A stretch of DNA of 64,000 nucleotides from an uncultured Candidatus Pelagibacter sp. (lineage in GTDB: Bacteria > Pseudomonadota > Alphaproteobacteria > Pelagibacterales > Pelagibacteraceae), in NCBI RefSeq assembly GCF_943788075.1, contig NZ_CALSOW010000001.1, positions 231,128-295,127 on the forward strand. Reading direction: 5' to 3'. Under the pieces are notes generated by a model that did not search any database, was not told the origin of the DNA, and saw only the letters and a list, made by a program, of their open reading frames with translations. How positions within the stretch are numbered: the first letter of the stretch is position 1; each line of letters opens with the position of its first letter. Below are positions 38,784 through 48,627 of this stretch, piece after piece. The position numbers were made by a program, and so were the translations under genes.

Positions 38784-41069
38784 TTATTTTTTATAATCAA
38801 TCACATCTGCAGAATAAGCTGCAATAGACGCCAAATTAATAAGTTCTGATGTTGAAGATCTTAAAGGAGCAATCTCAACTGGCAATCCAAGCCCAATTAA
38901 TAAAGGTCCAATAACTTTAGTATCTCCCAATGTTTTCATCATTTTATAAGATATTGCTGCACTGTGTTGTCCAGGCATAATTAAAATATTTGCTTTACCA
39001 ACAATTTTTGAAAATGGATACAATTCCTCATACTCAGGATTTAAGGCAACATCTGGCTGCATGTCACCATCAAATTCAAAGTCTACTTTTTTTTCTTTTA
39101 ATATATCTACTGCGTTTCTAATATGCTTTGTTCTGCTTGTAAGAGGCTGGCCAAATGTAGAGTGGGAAACAAATGCCACCCTAGGTTCAAAACCAAATAG
39201 TCTTACCACCCTAGCTGTTGAAATTGCAATTTCTGCCATTTGTTCTGATGTTGGATATTCATGAACACTGGTGTCGCCAACAAAAATAGTTTTACCTTTA
39301 TGAACTACCATATTGAGTCCAAACATGATTTCACCATCTCTAACATCAACTACTTGTTTTATTTTATCTAAAGAAGCTCCAAACCGTCTTGTATTTCCAG
39401 TTACTGCACCATCCGCATCACCACATGCAACCATACTTGTTGCCCATATAACCCTGTCATTTCTAACAAGTCGGTCACAATCTCTTTCTAATAATCCTTG
39501 TTCTCTTTGTAATTTTTGAAATAAGTGTTTTACATATTTATTTCTTTTTTCTTCATCTTTAGAGTTAACTATTTCAATATCAAAATTATCACTGTAACCA
39601 ATATTTTTAATTTGTTCTCTTATCTTATCTTCTTTACCAACAAGAATTGGGATACCTAATTTAGAATTTTTAAATGCTATTGCAGCTTTAAGTGTGTTTT
39701 CATCCTCACCATCAGCAAATACTATTCTTTTTTGATTTTTTTTAATGTAAGAGTTTATACCTTGCATAATGGTTACTGTAGGATCTAATCTTTGTTTCAG
39801 TTGATCTTTATATAAATCAAAGTCATTAATATTTTTTCTCGCAACCCCACTATCCATTGCAGCTTTTGCAACGGCAGCTGGAATTATACTGATTAATCTT
39901 GGATCAAATGTAGAAGGAATAATATATTCTTTACCATAATGTGGTCTTTCACCTCCCATAGCAGCCACAACCTCGTCTGGCACATCTTCTCTTGCAAGTT
40001 TTGCAATCGCTTGAGCTGCAGCAACTTTCATTTCTTCATTTATTGTCTTTGATCTAACATCAAGAGCTCCTCTAAAAATATAAGGAAAACCAATTAAATT
40101 ATTTACTTGATTTGGATAGTCTGATCTACCAGTTGCAATAATAGCATCATTTCTTACTTCATTTATTTCTTCAGGAGTAATTTCTGGATCAGGATTTGCA
40201 CATGCAAAAATTATAGGATTTTTTGCCATTTTTTTTACAAATTCTTTTTTAAGCGCGCCCTTAGCGGACAAACCAAGAAAAACATCTGCACCTCTTATTG
40301 CTTCTTCAAGAGTCCGCAAATCAGTTTCAATTGCATATCTTGATTTCCACTGATCTATTCCATCAGGCCTTCCTTTATAAATCACACCTTTCCTATCCAA
40401 CATAATAATGTTCTCATTTGGTACACCTGAGTTTTTAAATAACTCTGTACATGCTTGAGCAGATGCGCCAGCTCCATTAACAACCACTTTAATTTCTTTT
40501 ATTGATTTACCACTTATGTCTAATGCGTTTATTAATGCTGCAGTAGTAATAATAGCTGTCCCATGTTGATCATCGTGAAAGACAGGAATATCTAAAATTT
40601 CTTTTAATTTTTGCTCAATAATGAAGCAATCAGGAGCAGCAATGTCTTCTAAATTTATTCCTCCAAAACTTGGAGCAAAGTTTTTAATTGAATTAATAAT
40701 TTCATCCGCATCAGAACAATCTATTTCAAGATCAATAGAGTCTATATCTGCAAATCTTTTAAAAAGTACTGCTTTCCCTTCCATTACAGGCTTTGATGCG
40801 AGGGCTCCTAAATTGCCCATTCCTAAAATTGCAGAACCGTTGCTTATAACAGCAACCAAATTACCTTTGCTTGTATAATCGTAAGCAGTCTCTGGGTTTT
40901 CACTAATCATCCTAACAGGAGCTGCAACACCTGGAGAGTATGCTAAAGCAAGATCTCTCTTAGTAGTCATATTTTTTGATGAAATGATCTCAATCTTTCC
41001 AGGTTTTTTGTCTTTATGAAAATCTAGAGCTTCTTTATCTGTATAGTGATTGATGTTAGTTTTTTTCAT
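38784..41069 (-). CDS. maeB: NADP-dependent malic enzyme (MaeB type)
   Basis: 761 residues with two parts. The malic enzyme domain (about 1-430) has LALAYSPGVAAPVRMI, DIEDIAAPDCF-like GGINLEDIAAPDCFIIEQ, FHDDQHGTAIITTAALINAL and VVNGAGASAQACTELF for NADP. The C-terminal part (about 430-761) is a phosphotransacetylase-like domain (RIVFADGEDENTLKAAI, IMPGQHSAAISYKMMKTLG), normally regulatory in this family. It converts malate to pyruvate with NADPH production. Confidence 0.96.
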   Translation of the reverse strand: MKKTNINHYTDKEALDFHKDKKPGKIEIISSKNMTTKRDLALAYSPGVAAPVRMISENPETAYDYTSKGNLVAVISNGSAILGMGNLGALASKPVMEGKAVLFKRFADIDSIDLEIDCSDADEIINSIKNFAPSFGGINLEDIAAPDCFIIEQKLKEILDIPVFHDDQHGTAIITTAALINALDISGKSIKEIKVVVNGAGASAQACTELFKNSGVPNENIIMLDRKGVIYKGRPDGIDQWKSRYAIETDLRTLEEAIRGADVFLGLSAKGALKKEFVKKMAKNPIIFACANPDPEITPEEINEVRNDAIIATGRSDYPNQVNNLIGFPYIFRGALDVRSKTINEEMKVAAAQAIAKLAREDVPDEVVAAMGGERPHYGKEYIIPSTFDPRLISIIPAAVAKAAMDSGVARKNINDFDLYKDQLKQRLDPTVTIMQGINSYIKKNQKRIVFADGEDENTLKAAIAFKNSKLGIPILVGKEDKIREQIKNIGYSDNFDIEIVNSKDEEKRNKYVKHLFQKLQREQGLLERDCDRLVRNDRVIWATSMVACGDADGAVTGNTRRFGASLDKIKQVVDVRDGEIMFGLNMVVHKGKTIFVGDTSVHEYPTSEQMAEIAISTARVVRLFGFEPRVAFVSHSTFGQPLTSRTKHIRNAVDILKEKKVDFEFDGDMQPDVALNPEYEELYPFSKIVGKANILIMPGQHSAAISYKMMKTLGDTKVIGPLLIGLGLPVEIAPLRSSTSELINLASIAAYSADVIDYKK

Positions 41070-41198
41070 TCTAGTTAAATTATATTAAATTTAATTCTAT
41101 CTTTACTCTTTTTAAAAATTTTTATTATTTATAATATTTGATCTATATATTCTTATAATAATTGTACAATTAGGGTAAAATTAAGACTAATATGATTT

Positions 41199-42728
41199 AT
41201 GAACATAGTTAAGTCAACAGGTACATTTGGTTTTTTTACTATAATAAGCAGGTTGCTTGGTTATCTAAGAGATATTCTTATTGCAGTATTTTTAGGAACA
41301 GGGGTATTAGCTGATGCTTTTTTTGTAGCATTTAGAATCCCCAATACTTTTAGAAGGTTATTTTCGGAAGGAACTTTTAATGCAGCTTTTGTACCCAGCT
41401 ATTCTTCAGAGTTAGCAAAAGGAAAAAAAAAATCAAATGAGTTTGCTAATAATATTTTTAATCTTTTATTCTTAGTCTTATTTTTTTTAGTTCTAATTGT
41501 TCAAATCTTTATGCCTACATTTGTGACAATGATAGCTCCTGGCTTTGTTGATGATGATAGTAAAATGAATTTGGCGATAAATCTAACAAGAATAACTTTC
41601 CCCTTTTTGTTATTTATATGTATAGCTTCATTTTTTGCAGCAATACTGAATTCCCACAATAAATTTGCAGCCGCTTCAGCTGCTCCTATTATTTTAAATA
41701 TCGTTTTAATCATAATTTTATTTTTTTCAAAATTTCTTGGTGATGAACTTGTTTATTATTTATCTTACGCTGTTTCGTTTGCTGGCCTCTTGCAACTGTT
41801 ATTTTTGTATAAAATTGTAGGTCAATTTTATTCCTTAAAATTTAATTTTAAAATAAAAGTCGACAAACAAGTTAAAATTTTTTTTAAAAAACTTTTACCA
41901 AGCATTTTTGCATCTGGAGTAACTCAAATTAATATTTTAGTTGGAACTATAATCGCTTCATTTCAAGCTAGTGCTGTATCTTATTTATATTATGCAGATA
42001 GAATTTATCAAATAAATTTAGCGTTAGCAGGTATTGCAATTAGTGTCGTGATATTACCTCAGCTTTCAAAACATATTCAGTCTAAAAAAAAAAATAAAAT
42101 TTTATTGATTCAAAATAAAGCTTTAGAATTAAGTTTATTCCTAAGCATTCCGGCGTCAATTGCTTTAGTTGTTGGTTCTGAATATATAACCTCAGCTTTA
42201 TTTGGTTATGGTTCTTTCAATGAAGTGGCTGTTCAAAATTCAGCTAAAGCACTTTATTTTTTTGCATTAGGACTTCCTGCATTTTCATTAATAAAAATTT
42301 TTTCTAGTTTTTTCTTTGCTAACCACAACACAAAAACTCCGTTTTATATTTCATTGTTGTCAGTGGCTTTAAACATAGTTATTAGCCTTTATTATTTCAA
42401 AGAAATAGGTTTTATTATTATCCCCATAGCAACATCAGTTTCCTCATGGATCAATGGAATGTTATTATTTATTCTTTTAAAGAAAGATAATTTATTTAAT
42501 TTTAATAAAGAATTCGTTTTAAGATTTATAAAAATAATTTTTGCTTCTGTATTCATGGGAGTTTTATTTAATTTTTTATTAATTTATTTTAAAGACCAAT
42601 TAGCTTTTGAACAAAATATGAAATCATTTTATTTAATTCTAAGTGTTATGATGAGCTTATTATTTTATTTATTCTTTTCATATATGATCAAAGCTTTTAA
42701 AATAAGCGATTTTAAACTAAACTATTAA
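41199..42728 (+). CDS. murJ: MurJ lipid II flippase
   Basis: 509 residues with about 14 hydrophobic segments. The N-terminus TGTFGFFTIISRLLGYLRDILIA and FRIPNTFRRLFSEGTFNAAFVPSYS are MurJ (MviN) hallmarks, including the conserved Arg residues of the cavity. It flips lipid II across the inner membrane for peptidoglycan synthesis. trpS follows after 6 bp. A 129-bp spacer separates it from divergent maeB and holds their promoters; no clear motif seen. Confidence 0.95.
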   Translation: MNIVKSTGTFGFFTIISRLLGYLRDILIAVFLGTGVLADAFFVAFRIPNTFRRLFSEGTFNAAFVPSYSSELAKGKKKSNEFANNIFNLLFLVLFFLVLIVQIFMPTFVTMIAPGFVDDDSKMNLAINLTRITFPFLLFICIASFFAAILNSHNKFAAASAAPIILNIVLIIILFFSKFLGDELVYYLSYAVSFAGLLQLLFLYKIVGQFYSLKFNFKIKVDKQVKIFFKKLLPSIFASGVTQINILVGTIIASFQASAVSYLYYADRIYQINLALAGIAISVVILPQLSKHIQSKKKNKILLIQNKALELSLFLSIPASIALVVGSEYITSALFGYGSFNEVAVQNSAKALYFFALGLPAFSLIKIFSSFFFANHNTKTPFYISLLSVALNIVISLYYFKEIGFIIIPIATSVSSWINGMLLFILLKKDNLFNFNKEFVLRFIKIIFASVFMGVLFNFLLIYFKDQLAFEQNMKSFYLILSVMMSLLFYLFFSYMIKAFKISDFKLNY

Positions 42729-42734
42729 AATATA

Positions 42735-43736
42735 ATGAGTAAAAAAATTTTTTCAGGTGTGCAACCTACAGGGAATCTTCATTTGGGGAATTACCTAGGG
42801 GCAATAAAAAATTTTGTAGATTTAAATAATGATAATACAAATGATTGTATATTTTGTGTTGTAGACTTACATGCCATCACAGTTAAACAAGAGCCTAAGG
42901 AGTTAAGAAGCAATATTCAAGAAACAGTAGCCACATTTATTGCTAGTGGGATAAATCCTAAAAAAAGTATAATTTTTAATCAATCTAGAGTACCAGCTCA
43001 TGCTGAAGGTGCGTGGATATTAAGCTGTGTTGCAAGAATGGGATGGCTAAATAGAATGACTCAATTCAAAGAGAAAGCTGGCAAAGACAAAGAAAAAGCA
43101 AGTGTAGGTCTTTATTCGTATCCTGTTCTTATGGCGTCTGATATTCTGCTCTATGATGCAACACATGTTCCTGTTGGTGATGATCAAAAGCAGCATTTAG
43201 AGTTATGCAGGGATATTGCCCAAAAGTTTAATAGTGATTTTGAAGTAGAAAATTTTTTACAAGTCCCAGAGCCCCTAATCCAAAAAAACTTTTCAAGAAT
43301 AATGAGTCTTAAAGATGGTTCAAGAAAAATGAGTAAATCAGAATTATCAGATTTAAGTAGAATAAATCTAACAGACAATAAAGATATGATTATTAATAAA
43401 ATTAAAAAAGCAAAAACAGACCCTTTGCCAATGCCCACTACTTTAAGAGATCTTGAGGAAAGACCAGAGGCAAAAAATCTTTTAGGAATATATTCAAGCT
43501 TAACAAATTCTTCTTTAGAAAAAAGTGTAGAAATGTTTGCTAGTAAAAATTTTTCAGAATTTAAGGATAAATTATCTGAAGTTCTTGTAGATAAAATTCA
43601 ACCTATTTCAGAAGAGATAAAAAAATTACTTAATGATAAATTGTATTTAGATAATATACTTCTAGAAGGAGTTGAAAGAGCAAATATAATAGCTTCAAAA
43701 AAGATCGAAAAAATTAAAGAAATAGTGGGTTTTTAA
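42735..43736 (+). CDS. trpS: Tryptophanyl-tRNA synthetase
   Basis: 333 residues, class I. The first signature is [22 protein letters not shown], the second is the KMSKS loop in [15 protein letters not shown] near residue 200, and [20 protein letters not shown] binds Trp and adenylate. Length is normal for TrpRS. murJ-trpS is a common alphaproteobacterial pair. Confidence 0.97.
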   Translation: MSKKIFSGVQPTGNLHLGNYLGAIKNFVDLNNDNTNDCIFCVVDLHAITVKQEPKELRSNIQETVATFIASGINPKKSIIFNQSRVPAHAEGAWILSCVARMGWLNRMTQFKEKAGKDKEKASVGLYSYPVLMASDILLYDATHVPVGDDQKQHLELCRDIAQKFNSDFEVENFLQVPEPLIQKNFSRIMSLKDGSRKMSKSELSDLSRINLTDNKDMIINKIKKAKTDPLPMPTTLRDLEERPEAKNLLGIYSSLTNSSLEKSVEMFASKNFSEFKDKLSEVLVDKIQPISEEIKKLLNDKLYLDNILLEGVERANIIASKKIEKIKEIVGF

Positions 43737-43789
43737 ATAAAATTTACTAACAAGTTTAAATTTTTTGAATATTCAACTATATATAATTC

Positions 43790-44329
43790 ATGTTTGTTCA
43801 AACCGAAGTAACACCAAACCCTAATTCGCTTAAGTTTCTACCTGGAAAAAAAGTGTCTAATAGTGGACCTTATGAAATTACCAACAAAGATGAAACTCAA
43901 AATATACTTGTTAGAAATCTGCTCTCCATAAATGGAGTAGAGGGAATTTTTCTAGGCGATGATTTTATCTCTATTAATAAAAAAGAAATAACTGAATGGG
44001 ATGAAATAAAACACATTGTTATTTCATTTATTAATGATTTTTATTCTGAAGGAAAAGAATTTGTTATTGATGAAAGTATAAATGAGAAAAATTCAAATCT
44101 AAGTGAACTTGAAGAAAGAATAGTAAAAATTTTAGATCAAAAAATAAGACCAGCTGTAGCAAGAGATGGTGGTGATATTAAATTTAAAGAGTTCAAAGAT
44201 GGGGTGGTAAAGGTTCAACTACAGGGAAGTTGTTCTGGATGCCCAAGTTCAACTATGACTTTGAAACAAGGTGTTCAAAACCTTCTATGCCATTATTTAC
44301 CAGAAGTAAAAGAAGTTATCGCAATATAA
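43790..44329 (+). CDS. nfuA: NfuA-type Fe-S cluster carrier (NifU family)
   Basis: 179 residues. An N-terminal Nfu domain (MFVQTEVTPNPNSLKFLPGKKV, residues 1-85) and a C-terminal NifU domain (LDQKIRPAVARDGGDIKFKEF, 108-179) with the cluster-binding CxxC in GSCSGCPSS. Nfu proteins deliver [4Fe-4S] clusters to targets. It follows trpS by 53 bp and precedes the glucosaminidase by 3 bp. Confidence 0.93.
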   Translation: MFVQTEVTPNPNSLKFLPGKKVSNSGPYEITNKDETQNILVRNLLSINGVEGIFLGDDFISINKKEITEWDEIKHIVISFINDFYSEGKEFVIDESINEKNSNLSELEERIVKILDQKIRPAVARDGGDIKFKEFKDGVVKVQLQGSCSGCPSSTMTLKQGVQNLLCHYLPEVKEVIAI

Positions 44330-44332
44330 ATC

Positions 44333-45481
44333 TTGGATATGAAAATAAAAGTAAGTAAAAAAAAAAAATCAAAAATAACAACTCATAATAATAGCCAACT
44401 AGAGTTAACTTTTGTTGAAAGCCCAAAGAAAAAAAATAAAGTTATCTCTCCAACTCAAACTATTAATTCTATATCAAGAATATTTTTAAGTAGTTTTGTG
44501 CTGGTTTCATTTTTTTATATTGCTCCAATTTTGATCAATTTTGCTGATAAAAATTTTAATACAAAAGAATATACAAATAATTCAAAAAAAATATTAGCCT
44601 ATACACTTAATAAAAGAGATAAGAATAAAAAAGAAAGTGATGCCTTAAAAGAAGAAGATTTACTGTTAGATATTTTCAGTTTGAATAATCTAGAGACTGA
44701 CTCTGTGAGATTGAGCGCTTCAACCATCAAGCAGTTATTCGAAGATACTGGTTATGACCTTAATGATGTTCGAAAAAAGAAGTTAGTTAAACCGGTCGCA
44801 CTAACTTTATTGCCTCAAGAAATTAAAATGATTGAAAATACAAAAAAGAGAAAAGAATTTTTTATTCAAATCGTCCTACCTCTGATTATCCAAGAGAACA
44901 ACAATATTAAATTAGATAGAAAAACTCTTTTTAATATTATAAATAAAAGCAATAACACGAATTCAGAAAAACAATGGCTTAATAAAAAATATAAACAATA
45001 TGGTATTAAATCTAAAGATTTATCCACATTAAAAATAAGAATGGATGAAATACCTGTATCCCTAGCAATTGCCCAAGCTGCTAAAGAAACAGGCTGGGGA
45101 ACTTCTAGATTTGCCCAAGAAGGTAACGCTTTATTTGGTCAATGGACCTGGTCAGGAGAGGGTTTAAAACCAAAAGAAGCAAAAGAAGGAGAAGGCCATA
45201 AAGTTATGAAATTCAACATCCTTCAAGCATCAGTTAGGGCTTACCAAAGAAATTTAAACACTCATTCTACTTATAAAGGTTTTAGAAAAGCTAGAGCTAA
45301 ATTAAGAGACTCTAATAAACCATTAGATAGCATAGAGCTTTCAAAATACCTTAATAAATATGCTGAGACAGGAAATCAATATGTTGATGTATTACAAAAA
45401 ATAATCAAGCAGAATAAATTACAAGATTTTGATGATGCTAAATTATTACCTTCAAGTGTTGATTTAGAAAGTCTTATTTAG
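44333..45481 (+). CDS. Bax-like glucosaminidase-domain protein
   Basis: 382 residues (a second ATG at 44339 is possible). A basic cytoplasmic N-terminus (KVSKKKKSK) leads to one membrane segment around residues 55-75 (IFLSSFVLVSFFYIAPILINF). The C-terminal glucosaminidase domain holds the catalytic-type Glu in IAQAAKETGWGTSRFAQEGNALFGQWTWSGEGL and ends with YAETGNQYVDVLQKIIKQN, matching Bax. It likely cuts peptidoglycan glycan strands in the periplasm. It overlaps the convergent deacetylase by 4 bp. Confidence 0.82.
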   Translation: MDMKIKVSKKKKSKITTHNNSQLELTFVESPKKKNKVISPTQTINSISRIFLSSFVLVSFFYIAPILINFADKNFNTKEYTNNSKKILAYTLNKRDKNKKESDALKEEDLLLDIFSLNNLETDSVRLSASTIKQLFEDTGYDLNDVRKKKLVKPVALTLLPQEIKMIENTKKRKEFFIQIVLPLIIQENNNIKLDRKTLFNIINKSNNTNSEKQWLNKKYKQYGIKSKDLSTLKIRMDEIPVSLAIAQAAKETGWGTSRFAQEGNALFGQWTWSGEGLKPKEAKEGEGHKVMKFNILQASVRAYQRNLNTHSTYKGFRKARAKLRDSNKPLDSIELSKYLNKYAETGNQYVDVLQKIIKQNKLQDFDDAKLLPSSVDLESLI

Positions 45482-46539
45482 TTTTCTTTAATTGGAAATT
45501 GGATCCCAAACCATCTCCATTTTCCATTATCATTAAGAGAACAATTTATTCTACCTCTTCTAGGTTTAAATGGACCCCTGAATTTTATGGTTAACACATC
45601 ATTATCAAAAATAATATTAGATTTTTCCCACTTATCTAATTCATTAGAATAACAATTAATATTTTTAATGTTATTTTGTTCTTTAAAGAACTTAACTTTA
45701 AAATCAGGTGGATTAATTTCTGCAGATAATTTCTTTTCAAGAGGAAGCAATTTTTCATATTCAAGTGGAAACGAATTTATAATGGAATTAAATCTTTTTA
45801 ATTTTCCATAATTTTCATTTATTGGGAATCTGGGTAGTTCAAATTTATCTTTATTTAAATCAATTACTCCAGAGTGCTGACCAAAAGCATAATCAAAATT
45901 TCGAGAAATATAATCCCTCATGAATTTTGAGTATTCACCAAAAGGATAAGAAAATATATTTGGTATATATCCTAAATTTTTCAAAAACAACTCATTTGCC
46001 TTTTTTATATCTGAGATAAAAAAATCATTATCTTTATCAACAAGATATCCATGGGAATGTGAGTGGTGACCTATCGCTGTAAATTTTTCAGCTTCAACTT
46101 CCTTGATTTGTTCCCAAGTCATGTACCCCTTCTTCCCAATTGGTTCTGTTGAAACAAACAAGATAAAAGGAATCTTGTTTTTTTTTAAATATGGCCATGC
46201 TTCAAGATAAAAAGATAAAAATGCATCATCAATCGTTATAAGAATTTCCTTATTTATTTTTGGGTAATTAAAATTTTCTTCAAATTTTTTTGGATAAGAA
46301 AAATCATAATTAGAGTTTTTAACTATTTCCATTTGTTTTTTAAAAACATTCATTTGAATGTTTGTAGAAGGATATTTATGTTCGTTAAAACGATGGTACA
46401 TTAATGATAAAATACCTTCATCACTAGAATAGTATTTGATATTATTTTCATCTGAAATAGAATTTGAACATACAAACAGAATAAAAATGAACAAACTTAT
46501 TATAGATGTTGCTAATGAAAAAATTTTTTTAATGATCAT
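45478..46539 (-). CDS. Polysaccharide deacetylase-family protein
   Basis: 353 residues with a signal peptide (about 1-27, SIISLFIFILFVCSNSISD). The NodB-like core has the metal motif ITIDDAFLSFY (Asp pair) and GHHSHSHGYL, and a later FSYPFGEYSKFMRDY. A C-terminal domain of about 100 residues after the catalytic core has no clear assignment. It probably deacetylates an extracellular or cell-wall glycan. Its first 53 bp overlap the start of tsaB on the other strand. Confidence 0.84.
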   Translation of the reverse strand: MIIKKIFSLATSIISLFIFILFVCSNSISDENNIKYYSSDEGILSLMYHRFNEHKYPSTNIQMNVFKKQMEIVKNSNYDFSYPKKFEENFNYPKINKEILITIDDAFLSFYLEAWPYLKKNKIPFILFVSTEPIGKKGYMTWEQIKEVEAEKFTAIGHHSHSHGYLVDKDNDFFISDIKKANELFLKNLGYIPNIFSYPFGEYSKFMRDYISRNFDYAFGQHSGVIDLNKDKFELPRFPINENYGKLKRFNSIINSFPLEYEKLLPLEKKLSAEINPPDFKVKFFKEQNNIKNINCYSNELDKWEKSNIIFDNDVLTIKFRGPFKPRRGRINCSLNDNGKWRWFGIQFPIKEN

Positions 46540-46873
46540 TACTAATGCTGGTATTTATAATATTACACAAGAGAATACTAAAATTAATTATGAAAAATTA
46601 AGCATAATTATTAAGGATTTTCTCTTCTCAAAAAATCTTAAAATTGCAGAAATTAATGAAATTTACATCAATAAAGGACCAGGAAGCTTTGCTGGTATAA
46701 GAAATTCAATATCAGTTGTTAAAGCCTTTAATGTAGCGAAAAATATTGATTATTACTGTTATAATTTTGATGATTTTAAAGATGAAAAAGATTTGAGATA
46801 TGAAAATATCCCCAATTTATGTAAAAAATATAAAATTAAAAAAAATTTGATTAATCCTATTTATATAAGTTAA
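46487..46873 (+). CDS. tsaB: TsaB-like protein, short form
   Basis: With the start at MNKLIIDVANEKIFL it has 128 residues, against about 200-230 for most TsaB. The key motif INKGPGSFAGIRNSISVVKAF of the N-terminal ASKHA lobe is present, while the second lobe is missing. TsaB is the dimer partner of TsaD in tRNA t6A synthesis. Its location before fur-miaB fits. The stop is clean, with no sign of a frameshift, so a truncated but working form is inferred. Confidence 0.78.
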   Translation: MNKLIIDVANEKIFLMIITNAGIYNITQENTKINYEKLSIIIKDFLFSKNLKIAEINEIYINKGPGSFAGIRNSISVVKAFNVAKNIDYYCYNFDDFKDEKDLRYENIPNLCKKYKIKKNLINPIYIS

Positions 46874-46881
46874 AATTAAAT

Positions 46882-47292
46882 ATGTCAGAAACTATTGAAG
46901 AAAAATGCTTGTCAAAGGGTGTAAAGTTAACCGATCAACGAAAAGTAATTGCGCAAGTGATGTCTCAATCATCGGATCATCCTGATGTGGATGAATTATA
47001 TAACAGAGTTTCCAAAATTGACCCAAAGATAAGCATCGCAACTGTTTATAGAACTGTAAAATTATTTGAAGAGTCAGGAATATTAGCTAAGCATGAATTC
47101 AAAGGTGGAAAAGCAAGATACGAGGAGTTAAATGAAGGACACCATGATCATTTAATAGATGTTAAGTCAGGTGAAATTATTGAATTTGTGGATGAGGAAA
47201 TTGAAAAACTTCAAAGAAAAGTAGCAGAAAAATATGGTTACAAATTAGTAGACCACAAACTTGAATTGTATGGGATAAAGAAAAAATCCTAA
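46882..47292 (+). CDS. fur: Fur-family metal regulator (Fur/Mur)
   Basis: 136 residues: winged helix with GVKLTDQRKVIAQVMSQSSDHPDVDELY and ISIATVYRTVKLFEESGILAKHEF, then the metal-sensing EGHHDHLIDVKSGEIIEF. The zinc CxxC pairs of gammaproteobacterial Fur are missing, as usual in alphaproteobacterial Fur/Mur. Whether it senses iron or manganese cannot be read from sequence. It sits between tsaB and miaB in the usual order, although rimI is absent. Confidence 0.88.
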   Translation: MSETIEEKCLSKGVKLTDQRKVIAQVMSQSSDHPDVDELYNRVSKIDPKISIATVYRTVKLFEESGILAKHEFKGGKARYEELNEGHHDHLIDVKSGEIIEFVDEEIEKLQRKVAEKYGYKLVDHKLELYGIKKKS

Positions 47293-47295
47293 TTA

Positions 47296-48624
47296 ATGAA
47301 ACAAAAAATTTTTATCAAAACATTTGGCTGTCAAATGAATGAGTATGACTCGAATAGAATATATGACTCAGTTAAAAAAATTGGCTATGAAAAAACAGAA
47401 AATTATGAGGATGCAAATTGTTATTTGCTAAATACATGTCATATCCGAGATAAAGCAAAAGAAAAAGTTTATCATGAAATTGGAAGAGTTAAAAAAATTT
47501 TTAGATTAAAAAAAAAACCACTAGTAATCATAGCTGGATGTGTTGCACAGGCAGAAAATCAGGAAATGCTTAAAAGAGAACCTTACATTGATCTTGTTAT
47601 TGGACCCCAAGCATATCATAAAATTAATGATACAATTTTAAATCATATAGAAAAAAACAAAAAAGTTGAAGAAACAGAATTTGATGCAATTTCAAAATTT
47701 GAATATTTTAATAAAATTAAAAATAATTCTGGAAAAATTTCTTCATTTTTAACAATTCAAGAAGGTTGTGATAAGTTCTGCCATTTTTGTGTGGTGCCAT
47801 ATACAAGGGGACCAGAATATTCTAGACCATTTAAACAAATTTTAGATGAGGCTAAATATTTAGCAGAGTCAGGTACTCAAGAAATAATTTTGCTTGGACA
47901 AAATGTTAATGCTTACAATAATGAAAAGTATAGATTGTCAGATTTAATATTAGAGATAGAAAATTATCCAAACATTAAAAGGATAAGATATACAACATCC
48001 CATCCAAAAGATATGTCGGATGACTTAATTGAAACCTATAAGCATTCAAAAAAACTTATGCCACTGGTACATTTGCCAGTTCAAAGTGGATCTAATAAAG
48101 TTTTAGACCTTATGAATAGAAAACATACTATTGATGAATATTATCAAATATACGATCAACTAAAAGAAATTAACTCTAATATACAATTTTCTAGTGATTT
48201 TATAATAGGCTACCCAGGTGAAGAAGAAAAAGATTTTAACGATACTTTTAAACTAATTCAAAAGATTAAGTTTATAAATTCCTATTCTTTTATTTTTAGC
48301 CCAAGACCAGGCACAGTCGCAGCTGATTTAAAACTGATTGATAAGAGTATTTCCATGGAAAGATTAGAAAAAATTCAAAACCAGTTATATGATAATCAGG
48401 TGCATATGAATAAATCAATAGAGAGTAAAACAATTAACGTTTTAGTTGAAAATTTAACAGACGATAAATCCAAAGTTTTTGGTCGATCTGAATATATGAC
48501 ATCAGTTATTTTTAATGGTAAAAAAGATGACATTGGAAAAATTGTGCCTGTGAAAATAAATAGAAGTAATCGAAGTACTTTGTTTGGTGAAAGAGATTAT
48601 AGCTCTAATCAAAAGGTAGCATAA
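47296..48624 (+). CDS. miaB: MiaB, tRNA-2-methylthio-N6-dimethylallyladenosine synthase
   Basis: 442 residues. Cys residues of the auxiliary cluster are in FIKTFGCQMNEYDS, LLNTCHIRDKA and IAGCVAQAE. The radical-SAM cluster motif is GCDKFCHFCVVPYTRGPE, followed by LLGQNVNAY and the SGSNKVLDLMNRKHT stretch; a TRAM domain closes the protein. It thiomethylates A37 of tRNAs. It directly precedes phoH. Confidence 0.97.
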   Translation: MKQKIFIKTFGCQMNEYDSNRIYDSVKKIGYEKTENYEDANCYLLNTCHIRDKAKEKVYHEIGRVKKIFRLKKKPLVIIAGCVAQAENQEMLKREPYIDLVIGPQAYHKINDTILNHIEKNKKVEETEFDAISKFEYFNKIKNNSGKISSFLTIQEGCDKFCHFCVVPYTRGPEYSRPFKQILDEAKYLAESGTQEIILLGQNVNAYNNEKYRLSDLILEIENYPNIKRIRYTTSHPKDMSDDLIETYKHSKKLMPLVHLPVQSGSNKVLDLMNRKHTIDEYYQIYDQLKEINSNIQFSSDFIIGYPGEEEKDFNDTFKLIQKIKFINSYSFIFSPRPGTVAADLKLIDKSISMERLEKIQNQLYDNQVHMNKSIESKTINVLVENLTDDKSKVFGRSEYMTSVIFNGKKDDIGKIVPVKINRSNRSTLFGERDYSSNQKVA

Positions 48625-48627
48625 AAA

